Positions 28,846 to 40,238 of a stretch of 64,000 nucleotides of DNA are shown in pieces. The DNA is from Acanthaster planci (taxonomy: Eukaryota; Echinodermata; Asteroidea; Valvatida; Acanthasteridae): contig NW_019091396.1 of NCBI RefSeq assembly GCF_001949145.1, forward strand, positions 843,851 through 907,850. The letters are read 5' to 3'. The position numbers and the translations under genes are program-made. The stretch's first letter is position 1. Each line of letters starts with the position of its first letter. The notes under the pieces were generated by a model. It was not told the origin of the DNA. It made no database searches and worked only from the letters and a program-made list of their open reading frames with translations.

Positions 28846-29247
28846 CCCTAAAAGAGCCGGGTTACTCTGGCCAGTCTCACAGCCGGGGATGGATTCCGCC
28901 CCTAAAACGTGGCTGTGCTTTGCTCATTCTTTTGGCAACTTCACTTGTGAAGATTGAACTCAATCAAACGTATGGTTTTGTCGATACGGTCATTTGAAGT
29001 TCAAGGGTACATGCGTGCCTGCCTGCGTGCATTGAGCACCGCAATGGAAAAAGTATACATTTTTGGCTCTCGGAGAAATGCTCGCTGGGCAAGATTAGTA
29101 TGTCTGATTCTCACAAAGTTGGTATCAAATGACCACAAAGAGGTATTCTAAAAACTCCTAAAGGCCCAAATCCTGAGTAAAATACGCTGCGGCAGTATTG
29201 GGAAAAAGCTGGGGGAGGGGGTGGATTCCGCCACGGCTCTTTTAGGG
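28846..29247. mobile_element. piggyBac-like MITE with TTAA target duplication
   Basis: A 402-bp element with a 14-bp perfect terminal inverted repeat (CCCTAAAAGAGCCG ... CGGCTCTTTTAGGG), flanked on both sides by TTAA (28842-28845 and 29248-29251). A CCC start and a TTAA duplication are hallmarks of the piggyBac superfamily. A subterminal inverted block (GGATTCCGCC) recurs near each end. It encodes no transposase, so it must have been moved in trans. A degraded relative lies at 20310-20725. Confidence 0.9.
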
Positions 29248-30329
29248 TTAAAGGGCTTCTGGACCTTTCGTATTTGGGGTCATTTGGCTCATTTGGGTAG
29301 ACTGGAAGACCCGATGTCATTATTGGGAATGCTCCTTACAGATTTCGGGTTTAAATTGCTATGCGCCATGACTCTTCTGCTATTCTCTTCTGACCAGACC
29401 AAGGCCGTTAACACGCGTGTGCATGTGTCAGTACTTAAATGATAAAGTACTTCAAGAGCCATCACGAGGAGTAGCCGTGCTGACGTTTGCCCTTTGTTCT
29501 GTATCTGAGAGACCAGTGCAGTATTTGGAACCGCACAGCGCCGAAATGAACCGGAAAAAGAAAGAAAAGAACAGACAAGAGAATCATCAAAATCAAAACA
29601 ATAACAACAAACAGCCCCTTCGGGCCTGAGATGGTCTCATTTTCCGTTCTGATGAAGTAATCATCTTCAGGAAATGCGACGTGTCACACGCTATTTCTTC
29701 CGAGATAGCACACCTTGAATAAACTCGTTACCGAAAAGGGCGGTCGGCCGTAAGAAGCGTATCAACCCCTTCACGATTCTATTTCATATCGAAAGTAAAT
29801 ATCGGGTCTAACCAAGCATGCAGTGCCCGAAGATCTTCAGATTGCGTACAGTAATCGATAGCTGAACTCAACGCGTTCCCGCCACTGGCAATCCGGACTT
29901 CGTGATGTGCCTCTTCTCTGAACACACAAGCCCCAACACAAGCACAGCTTGCCATCGTTTGCGCCAGCCGAGCTCAATCAAGAGAAAACTCTCATCGCCA
30001 AGGCAACAGGTTACGTGGTTACTCAAATCATGCAGAAACGACAAAATGACCTATCCGAGTTTGATACCGCACGCACTACAGCGTCAGGGATTCATCAACG
30101 AACAAAGGAAAACGCAAAAGGACCAAGGTTACTCGTCGCTTTGTTGTTACGCAGAACGCTTTTCAAGACCCTTTTCATGTTGAAGAGCTGTTTATAGTTG
30201 ATAAATGCAATCTTTGAACATTCCTCTGTAAGGATATGTAATCAAATTGTTTTGCCAGCTTTATGTAAAGCGCAAGGAAACAAAAGAAAATTAAACTTTC
30301 AAAAACCTTATTTTTATGTCCTGTTTCAG

Positions 30330-30416
30330 GACTCCGATGAGTCGGAAGAACCAACTTGCAAACTGAGGGATATTTACGTAATGATTCCTGATGATTGCAA
30401 GGCGGAATTACTTCAG
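30330..30416 (+). CDS. Exon 4: acidic patch and second cysteine pair
   Basis: An 87-base exon (29 codons), phase 0 at both ends, between TTTCAG and CAG/GTAAGG. It encodes residues 70-98: an acidic stretch DSDESEEP, then TCKLRDIYVMIPDDCKAELL and Q. C79 and C92 are 12 residues apart. The C-x-L-R ... P-x-x-C spacing loosely recalls cystine-knot hormones, but no diagnostic motif follows, so I do not assign a family. The coding sequence is GC-richer than its introns and consistent in frame with exons 1-3. Confidence 0.75.
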
Positions 30417-32281
30417 GTAAGGGAACTATTTAATAGTACATCGTCACCTATCCATTACATTGTAATAAGATAAGGACTTCTAGGAGAATAGCTCACTGTC
30501 ACACATCTGAATTTTTTACATGACATTATTTTGCCACGTTTCAACGGAACATTGGCCACTCGGGAAACGTTAAACTCGCTGATTCATTAGCAGTTAATAC
30601 GAATTGGCGACACTTCCGTAGTAGATGTTCAAGGGCAGAAGCGACGTGGCCATTTCTCGCTCAAAGTTGTCAAAGTTTATATCCCCTATGGGGAAAAAGT
30701 GTTTCTCCCCCCATGTCTTGGGCAGGGTGTTATCATTCCACCCAAGCTGATAATCAATCAGTTAACGCCAGTAAAGCCCTCCACATGGTTACAGCGTTCA
30801 GAAGAACATCATTATCACTGAGCGGGCTTTCAATTAATTTTGAAAGTCTGAAATCCTGCCTACTTCTGTCAAAGTGAATGTGATATACCGTCTTATTAGG
30901 GTTCGTTAGACTGTGTTGAGAGCATGGATGGACTTAGTTCTTTCCTTGCGTTCTTTTTTTGCTTGGGAATATGTGAAAATGAAAATGGATTGCAAACCGA
31001 AAAGGACCTGACAAAGAGAACTAATGGAGAGGAAATAAAATCAATGCCTATTTAAGTACAAAACCTGCTTATAAATGATACCGGATGCCTGTTTTGCTGA
31101 CTTTGAACGTTGTAAAAATTGGCAACGTTACATGTCTTAAGTGGTTGGCGGTTAAACTGTTCAGTTGTCTTTTCTTTTATGAAAAACTCTGCACTTGTTT
31201 CTTATTGAAATTCGGAATTAATCTTAGTTTTCAGTACTAAATCTCAGCACAATTCAACGAAGAGACCCATGTAGCCAAGAGATTTCTTAAAACGGTAGTT
31301 ATGCTTGTGCGTAATCGTCACCACTTTTGGCAGAGAGACACAAAATTGGTTTAAATTTCACATGAAATGCTGGTTAAGAATTCACAGTGGGAATATAATA
31401 ATAGACCGTAATTATGTAGGAGTGAAGAGGTGAAGCAAAAAATGCACCATTGGATATTATGGATGGTTTGATGAAACAATTTCATTAAGTCTGTTTTCTG
31501 ATGGCTTTCTGCGTAGGCAGACAAAAGCGTTCAATTTGCCAAATTGGTTTAATTGTCTCGCCTACAAAGCTCCCAATGCCTTCAATCCAACCCACAGTGT
31601 CGACTGAACAATTATGATATGACAGACTGATTATTAAAACATCTCTACGGCTTGTGTGATGCTGCACGTAATTGTTTCACGCATGGATAAAGTTTGCATA
31701 GCAAGAAACCTGAATTGTTGCGGATACAGAAATTGTACAGTGATATGCAAGGTGGAATTGACCAATGCGTATTGGATTATTGAGAAAAAAATGAAGTCAC
31801 CGGGAGTTCTGACAGATGGACATACGGCCCGATGTATTTCGTTGGCATAATCTAAACCCATAAATTGTCGTAAAAACTGACTTATCAATTGCTTCAAACT
31901 TGTACAGGAAATGTTTTTCTCCTCACAGATCCTGCACTTATTCGTGACGCATTCCACCTATTGAGATGGAAGGACCAACACACAGACTGCCACCGACTCA
32001 AATGAGAAAGATCTATCAATTGAAGTTTGCTTGCTTTTATTTTCAACTTTGAGACAACAGGGACTTGATATTGGCATATAAAAACCATAAAATGACGATA
32101 CTAGTTTCTGAAAATGAGATCATCTTTTTTTCACATTTTGGAGCAACTCCAACCTCGCCGACTGCTATTTATATTTGCAACATTTAGATAATTGTTTAAT
32201 ATTTTCGGTTTGAAAATTCCCGATTTGGCCGTTTGTTGGCCATTTTTAGGAATTCATTCTTTCCACTGATACTCTGCCATG

Positions 32282-32319
32282 AAATATTGAAGGTCTTGCT
32301 AAATATTGAAGGTCTTGCT
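32282..32319. repeat. Perfect 19-bp tandem duplication
   Basis: AAATATTGAAGGTCTTGCT occurs twice in direct succession without mismatch, a recent small duplication in intron 4. Confidence 0.95.
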
Positions 32320-33961
32320 AATTGAAATGTGAGACCACCTCCTTGATAACTATTCTTGATTAGTCTGGGTTTTCTTAATCTTGCCTTAAACCGTTATAAA
32401 CGCACCACACGTAAAGTTGGGTTATCCTTACGTATTTTTGCCTTAAAATTCCTAACCGAAAAAAAGTGACGACTTTGGACCACGATGCACAAACTTAAAC
32501 TTCTAGTTTTCAAGATAGTAAACCACACTTGTTTACGACCACTGACGACCGGAGGAGGGGGAAATAATAAACACCTGAATGATGTCAGGGTATACCAGAG
32601 GGCTTTTTTGCCAAGAAGGATTTTCGGAGGGTTCATGGAGTGCAATAATACTCTCCGTCTGAAAGTATAGATTTTGTGTGCTGAGTTAAAACTGAGCTTT
32701 TACTTATATTTGTTAAATTCGAACCAGAGAGGGTAAAGCATCACTGGCATCCATTCAATGACGGCAAGAGGCCTACTACATAATTAGCGAAATGTTCCCT
32801 AAAGATGCTTGCATTGATTTACTTTCGGTATAAAACTCTGGGGCGTTTTGATAAAAAGATCTAACTCTTGCAGTTTATATGGTGATTATAAACAACGGCT
32901 AAAATGTTGCATCCTGACTCCACTTTTCTCTTCATATGTCATCACAATAACACTCAGTCATTACAGAAATGCTGGAAAGACACGAATTATGGACTGAGAA
33001 ACATTTAGGCCTACCGATGTTGTTGGGAAATACTTCGAAAATTCTCTTCACCCCCGTAGACTTTGTACACAACTGCCGAAGGGGAGTAAGGATGCAACAT
33101 TTTTTTCCTAAACAACATTAAGACGATGCACTAACAACAAAACTGTACAGTGTTAAGGCGTGACCAGGGAACGAAATCACGTGGTACTTGGTCAGGGGTA
33201 TGGGTCCTGAAATAGTAATCATTGTTTGTACATATACCTTCAAGTGCAATTCTTGACTTTCATGACAAACGTTGTGTAGCGCAAACACTCGTGCTATGAA
33301 GAGAGTTCATGTGGAATTTTGATGACAAGTTACGTTGAAAGTGAGGTCGTTGGTACGCCTTCTCACGCTGCACTTGTGCACTGACCTGTAACCATTTAAT
33401 GTTTTGCTGTAAACCTTTAATTGCGATTGGAATTGATTAAAATGTTTTCTGGCATCAGACCTCTAACTTTGTTTTGCCATTTTGCGTTTCTTTTATCACA
33501 ATGACGCATAACCTGAACAAGAGGTAACCCGATTAACCGACTGTTTTTTCGATTTCTTGTTTTTGGAGAAAATTTCGAGTAGTTTGGGTTATCCTTAAAG
33601 TATTTGACAGCATTCAATGACCAAACAGTCCAACTGTCAGTTTAATTTTTTTTGTGTTGTCCACAATTATGAACTTAAAATGTCGAAAATCGAACACTTC
33701 ATGCTTTAAGGTTTTTCATAAACTTTTGACAAAGCTTTCACTTGGAGGCAATTTATGAAGATAAAAGAAAAGCTTCGAGTGGGCTACAGCCGACAAAAAA
33801 AATGAAAAGTGAAGTTTACATATCTTCCACTTTATACACTTCCCAAAATTTTAACATCAGCGTCCAATTCTGCATCTCGAAAACACAACAACAAAGAAAC
33901 CAAACTTAAGGAATGATCATTTCTATTTGAAAAAAAAAATGCCAAGTACGTACTTCTGACC

Positions 33962-34242
33962 TTAATGCACTCGCCGAGTTATCATTCCACATTTATTCCT
34001 CTGGTGGGACTTAACAGTCTTTTCTTCTAGGGCAAGGTCAAGCGGCCCATAGAGCCTTGAACTCAGGAAGATCGGCCGGTTCTGTTGTAATTCCACTTGA
34101 GGTGACGCGTTCAATACACGTACAATCAGTGAATACAAATCACCACTGTCTCCATGAGCCAACATGCATATCACTATCGCTTTTTCATGACGTGGCCATA
34201 AATCCCGAAGTAGCCTAATTAAGGAGGTGACCATGGCTGTGG
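33962..34242 (-). pseudogene. Possible caspase-like p20 fragment (weak)
   Basis: On the minus strand an acceptor-like AATTTTCAG (34243-34251) opens a frame of about 93 codons to a TAA at 33962-33964. It contains MVTSLIRLLRDLW, a few residues, then IVICMLAHGDSGDLYS. This resembles the caspase region in which a helix leads to a hydrophobic strand and the catalytic-histidine motif (hydrophobic-L-S-H-G-x-x-G-x-x-Y). Further on, the segment where QACRG is expected reads LSSRLYG, without the catalytic cysteine, and the spacing from HG is about eight residues short. It is therefore a decayed or chance match. I see no supporting upstream exon. Confidence 0.25.
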
Positions 34243-34939
34243 CTGAAAATTTATACCACAGTACAACGTGGTTCTCCACCATTACATTTGTACCAAAGGA
34301 CCTGGTTTTGGCTTTACGTAACGAAAAGCCTGTACTTTCTACACTACAAAGACGCTCCATTCGAGCAAAATGATGGAGTGGTGGAAACGATTGCGTGGCG
34401 TCCCAGGTGGAGGTTAAAAGTCGCACATTATCCTCGGTACGCGCCATTACCCATAAATGATGCTCATATCATCATTAATAGAATAGCTGTCTCTTGCGAT
34501 GTGCACATTCTCTCTAAACAGGAAATACATTACATTTTTATCATGATTGCCTCGAACATTTACGGCTGGAAGTCAGCGATGGTGTGCGAACTATATAATT
34601 ATATGGCACCCGACTTGAGCCAAGTCTGAGAGAGGCTTCTATGCCACTTTTCTGTGATTAGGAAATTGGGCTTGCAGAATCACGGAGACCAGGGGAGGGT
34701 GTTGTCAAAGACTCACCTTGAGGGCTAGTGAAATTTAGAAGGAGGAAAATATGGACCCCTTGGTCCAGCTGTTGTAGCCTATGTATGAATGAATGTCGGA
34801 AATCCTTTAAAAGATTTCTTAAATGAAATCTTGAGGTTTTCCCACCCCCTTTCAAGGTTCAATCCTGTTATGTGGGATAAGTAATGGCTATATAGATATC
34901 AGTACATTGGTAGGGACGTAGCTACTGACAGCTAGAAAT

Positions 34940-35521
34940 CAGTGGCATAACGAGGCTAATTTCCGGGGGAAGCAATCGGGGGCACTAATAGACAACAAGG
35001 GGCCTTCCATATATGTACGCGCGAAATGCCGACTTTCCCGACTTGCCGACTTGCCTCCTTCCCCGTACGCCTGGAGTACACATTGGCTCCACTCCCCCAC
35101 ATGCATACGCATTCCACAATGACACTGCCGGTCTTCGTGTCATGAGTAATGTTGGGGGTTATTAATAATGGGCGTTGGCAAGGGAGGATAAATGATAGGG
35201 TGGACGATGGAGAATACTGCGGTTGAATTTCGACGCACAAAAACTGATTCTAGTATTTATTTGTATGAAAAAGTTGATTGATATGTACGATTCATTGGAG
35301 GCAAATTTTCGGTTTGCGTACGATACGCACTGGCTTGAACCCCCGTCCACCTATGTACGCATGGTGTACGCAACGGCACCAACCCCCCCCCCTCGTGCGT
35401 TGTTCTGCGTACTTTACGGACAGCCCTAAGTGGAGCTGCATTACAACGGACGTTATTCAAAGTTTTCAAATATGGAGGGGGCACATGTCCACCGTCCCCC
35501 CTCCCCGTCGTGACGCCACTG
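34940..35521. mobile_element. hAT-like non-autonomous element
   Basis: The ends CAGTGGCATAACG and CGTGACGCCACTG form an imperfect terminal inverted repeat. The 8 bp outside are CTAGAAAT on the left and CTAACAAT on the right, 6 of 8 matching, as expected for an aged hAT 8-bp target duplication. Subterminal G-rich and C-rich tracts are inverted. Frames inside are short and shared between strands; no transposase is visible. Confidence 0.7.
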
Positions 35522-35873
35522 CTAACAATAATGGGAAAAGACCACACACCAGATTAATTTACTTTTAAATGAAGTGCTCAAATGGAGCATATAACCTTGA
35601 AAAAGGTGTCCTTAGCAGACTACGGTTGGCAGGTTTAAGGCGGCATCTCAACCTATTCTTTATTATCCCTACGGTTTTTAGTCCTAATAAAAAAGAGAGT
35701 GAAGAATGAAAACTGAATTCTTGCATTGTTTATGGAGCGGTGCATCGCATTACAATCACACCGTGGGAGTTCATCCATCCTTACACACCTATACGGAGCG
35801 CACGGAGGTGTGTGTGTATAGGAGGAGCGGGTCTCGTCTAGTTCCTGTCGTGATAGATCGAGGTTCACTGCAG

Positions 35874-36778
35874 CTTAAACCTAAACCTATCCCTAAAATT
35901 TTAATTTTGAATTGGTCAACCCTTACCCTAGCCATTAAATTTTAAGTTTGTAAACCCCAACCCTAACCCTATTCCTAAAATTTATTTTTGAATTTGTCAA
36001 CCCTAACCCTAGCCGTTCAATTTTGAAGTCGTAAACCCTAACCCTAGCCATTAAATTTTGAGTTTGTAAACCCTAATCCAAGCCTATTTTGAATAAGTCA
36101 ACCCTAACCCTGACCCTATCCCTATAATTTCAATTTTGAATTTGTCAACTCTAACCCTAGCCATAGATTTTGAATTTGTAAGCCCTAACCCTAATCCTAT
36201 CCGTCTAATTTTAATATTGAATTTGTAAACCCTAACCCAAGCCATTGAATTTTGAGTTTGTAAACCCTAACCTAGCTTATTTTAAATTGGTTACCTCTAA
36301 CCCTAACCCTAGAATTTTAATTTTGAATTTGTCAACCCTATCCTTAGCTGTAAATTTTGAGTTTGTAAACCCTCACCCTATCCCTATAATTTTAATTTTG
36401 AATTTGTCAACCCTAACCTTAGCCATTAAATTTAAGATTGTTAACCCTAACCCTACCCCTATAATTTTAATTTTGAATTTGTCAACCCTAACCCTAAGCA
36501 TTGAATTTTGAGTTTGTAAACCCCAACCCTAACCCTATTCCTAAAATTTATTTTTAATCTGTCAACCCTAACCCTAGCCGTTAAATTTTGAATTTTTAAC
36601 CCCTAGCCATTAAATTTTGAGTTTATAAACCCTAACCCTAGCCTATTTTGAATAAGTCAACCCCAAACCCTAACCCTATCCCTATAATTTCAATTTTGAA
36701 TTTGTCAACCCTAACCCTAGCCATAGATTTTGAATTTGTAAGCCCTAACCCTAATCCTATCCGTATAATTTTAATTTG
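35874..36778. repeat. CCCTAA-rich minisatellite array
   Basis: About 900 bp built from alternating blocks: (CCCTAA)2-3-like strings, then AATTTTAATTTTGAATTTGT, then CAACCCTAACCCTAGCC, then ATTAAATTTTGAGTTTGT, with a composite period of roughly 70-75 bp and many substitutions. The core is the complement of the TTAGGG telomere repeat. A frame through it gives a repetitive translation rich in Leu, Asn, Pro and Phe that is an artefact of the repeat. It may be an interstitial telomere-like satellite. Confidence 0.9.
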
Positions 36779-37471
36779 GAGCACTGAAAATGCCATTTGA
36801 GTTGTTTAACATCTGACACTTTTTAGGGGTGAGATTAATTTATAATGATGACGCCATCCTGAGTTATGAAGATGACATCCTGCTAACTATCACAGAGTGA
36901 TGATATTCTTACAGCGACAAATGTTTTGGTAACGACGACATTCAAATCTCCAGATGTAAGTTCATTGTTATAAATTACCTCATTTTACAAGTCGACATGC
37001 CAATTTTACTATGTCTCCAATTCCTGATAATTGATCGTCTTACCCGTGAATCCCGTCAACTTGGGATTAAAAAATGTCACGATCTCAACAAGTCTGGATG
37101 ACACTTTGAAGGCCACAAGCAATTTTTTAAATTACGGTTGGAATCATCAGCACTTTTTCCCAGTGAAAAAGTGTGCATTTAAGAGCCAATAAAATAGTGG
37201 GCATTGTAAAATTGGTGTCAAAGTTTCCTTATTAAAGACATCATTGATCAAGGCCTTTTCGTTTGAGACCACAATGTCACTTTTTATTTCGTTCAGTTTA
37301 ACTTGATTCATTTAACCAGACTAAATAAAATACTCTGTCGCGAACACACGAACAAGTGCCAAAACCGTGTCACTGCTACGCATTTTAATATTTTACTTAT
37401 TTCCTCCACTGGTTATACAATAACGTTATTATGTAACGTTAATAATAATAAATGTTATTATGAATCTGGTT

Positions 37472-37804
37472 GTTACGCCCCAACTTCTAGCATCTTGTCC
37501 CAGCTATAGTTAGGGCCTGTCCCAACAGCAGATATTTCTACATAATACGCTGGGATAACCAAACTTGAATAAAGGCTATAATCGTGGCTCTTTTTTTAAA
37601 GGGAAGTTAAGACCGACATTTCAACAGGGGAAGCCAGCTTCCAAGAGGCGTGCACGAAGACTAGTCTTCTCTCAAGACTGGCAATTAACCCTTTCCCTAT
37701 GGGAAAGTACATAGTGTAGTTGCGTAATAAACAAACATCGTGTCCCACCAAGTCCCATCTACGGTTGGGACAAGCCCAAATCCATTGCGATATTGGGGCG
37801 TAAC
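37472..37804. mobile_element. TIR element with GTTACGCCCCAA ends
   Basis: The left end GTTACGCCCCAA and right end TTGGGGCGTAAC are perfect 12-bp inverted repeats. Subterminal TTGTCCCA/TGGGACAA blocks are also inverted. About 333 bp with no coding capacity. Its left end overlaps a short cysteine-containing frame (37297-37509), which argues against that frame being an exon. Confidence 0.75.
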
Positions 37805-40238
37805 GTGTTCCACTACTGCAATAAGGCCTCTGACAATAATTAATGAAACTGCATACATGTATCTTGGCTATACTACATCTACGCAAGCGATTTTTTTCGC
37901 CATACAATGTGGCATTTTAGTCAACTTTTAAATTTTTACTTTTACTTTTTCGCCATAATTGTCACAGCTGGTACTATTTAGGAACGGAATGATGACCACA
38001 AAACTACATGGGAGTGATAAGATTTCTTCTCGCAACCAATCTTTACTTAATTTTATACAGGAAAGGGAGACACAGCTTGCGTGGTTGCCAAAGCAATAAG
38101 TTCTTTTCTCGACTGGCGACTTGCAAATGCGATAGTACAAAATAATAGTGAATAATCTGACATGCTGTAGCCGTAGGGGGCGCGCATAAAATCAGAGGGC
38201 GCTCTATTCGTTTCATTTTACACAAGGCTCTTTTCTGTATTCTGATCTGGGTCACAAAGGGGCATGCCTTCGGCGGGGGACCCTCCCCCACCCACCCGTC
38301 ACGCCAAAATTCACCTTGGGATCACAATCCACACACTCGACACCTCCCTTAATCACACAACAGGGAAGCCTTTCTGCCAACCCGCGACACCACATAATGC
38401 ACTCAGCCACGTGACAAAACATTCGTTATCTTGTCGAAGTAGTAAGCAATGTGTTACCTACAGCTCAGTTCCTTGGCCGATACGCGGGAAAGAAAACTCA
38501 CTCATATAGTGGGACTTTCATGTTTGTTCACAACGTAGACAAGTATGTGGAATTCTCTAGATTTGTTACTGCCATTGCATTGGTCCATCCCTAAGAATTG
38601 CCTATGCCCGAACGAACTCTTCGTATGTACTTCATTTCAATTGAATTTGAAGGGGAAAAAAGCGGCCGTTTCTGGAGAGGACACACTACCCAAACTCTCA
38701 ATATGAAAGTTCCGAAACATTTTTGAACTACAGATATGAATGCTTTGATCACCAATCCAACTAATCAAGGAATAGCCTCATAGTAATTGCTCACTACATA
38801 GGTTGGTAATTGCAAGGTTTCAATAACAGGGCTGGGGAATCTGTTGGCTATTATTGATCCAAATGTAAATTTGAAAATCTGATTAAATTAATCAGTACGA
38901 CACCGGTACTATGAGTTTTAATGAGCAACTCTGGAAAGCATCAACACAGTGGTAACACTTTAGTGACAAAGATGCTAATAATGTTACACTCCATCATCAC
39001 CACACTCACGCTGTCACACCGGATGTAGCTACCAATCCATTACATGTAGGGGATATGTTACATTAATGAATGCTTTCAGATGAGACACTTCGATTGTAAA
39101 TGTGAATTAAGGGAACAAAATATAATATTACTGACCACTACATAATATAGGTAGTGTGACCTTACACTGTATCTTTCTAAATGAAAAGCTTCATCGATGC
39201 CGTCAGCTTGGATAAATACATAGAGACCGTAAGGCGCAAGTGTTTAACATCAGTTGTAATAGAACCAACAAATATTTACAGAAATAGCCTTTGGGAAATA
39301 TGTACACTAGAGCCTTCTTTATGCAAATTACTTCACATTAAAACTTGAGCATATTCTCCAAAACTTTCTAGTGCTTCTAGTACTTGTTAAGGGGAACAGT
39401 TTACTTCTGTGTCACATTTGTATGGTCAAATTCACTGGCTTCTTGACTGCGTGGTTTTCTGTCACGATTTCGTAAGATTGCAACATCGCAAGAATTTTGG
39501 CAGCTGTAAATTGAAAACATTTCTGACTAATCACGACGCTTGGAAAATTTCAACAGAAGCAATAAAGTAAGAAATCCCAATTGTAAAAAAGATACCAATT
39601 TGACTGTTTATTTCTCACCAATGTTCTAAAATTCACATTAAGAAAACATTGGGATATTTTCCAAAATGCTCAGGAGAATGTCTTGGCGTTTTCCGTCGTC
39701 TAGTACTCTTGAGGACAGTGTTTATAATGCTTCGTTATTCGTAAAATATAATCTCGACATTATATAGTCATCGAACCAATCCGATTAAGCCACGATCCTA
39801 GTCAATGAAAATAATGAGTGGCATCGTGGTGTACGGCGCTCCTCAGTGGTCAAACGAGCCATCCTTGTTCGGTTCCCCCTTGTTTTCCATGAGGGCGCCC
39901 TCTAACACCTGCATCGGGGAGACCAAAGGCAAACGAGAAATACAGCCATTACAACAATGAACGTCTTACGACAAGGAATGGCCATTGACAGGATAATATG
40001 ACAAAAGCTTTTCTAATGGCAATGTGGAAGTACTATGCAAACTAAACTTCACGAGGAAGAACGAGAAAAGAAGTTTTGTTCATTCCACTACATGTATTCT
40101 GATTAAAGTAAGATTGGTGTTAACTTTTTTCGTTAGATATTCTCCGTAAAAGGGAGGGGTCTGTGGTTTTTCCCTTGCAGCACATTAAAGTCTGACAGTT
40201 AAGGTAACTCGTGTTCTTACTGGAGTTGGACACACAAG
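37805..40238. other. Part of intron 4, nothing recognised
   Basis: No exon-like segment with supporting splice sites, no RNA gene and no clear repeat. Only short chance frames are present. Confidence 0.4.

Larger units (their letters stand above)
26211..30329 (+). other. Intron 3 (phase 0)
   Basis: A 4.1-kb intron from GTAAGT to TGTCCTGTTTCAG. It contains a degenerate tandem repeat (about 27358-27430, 31-bp units) and an intact piggyBac-like MITE (28846-29247). No additional exon is supported. Confidence 0.6.

Noticed and set aside
31921-31956. Acceptor TTTTTCTCCTCACAG with an 11-codon phase-0 tail to a stop
   Set aside because: Too short to distinguish from chance, and it would exclude exon 5, which is better supported.
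34288-34629. 113-codon + frame opposite the caspase-like fragment
   Set aside because: An antisense chance frame with no domain or splice support.
36245-36511. + frame with a repetitive Leu/Asn/Pro translation
   Set aside because: It lies wholly in the CCCTAA minisatellite; its periodicity follows the DNA repeat.
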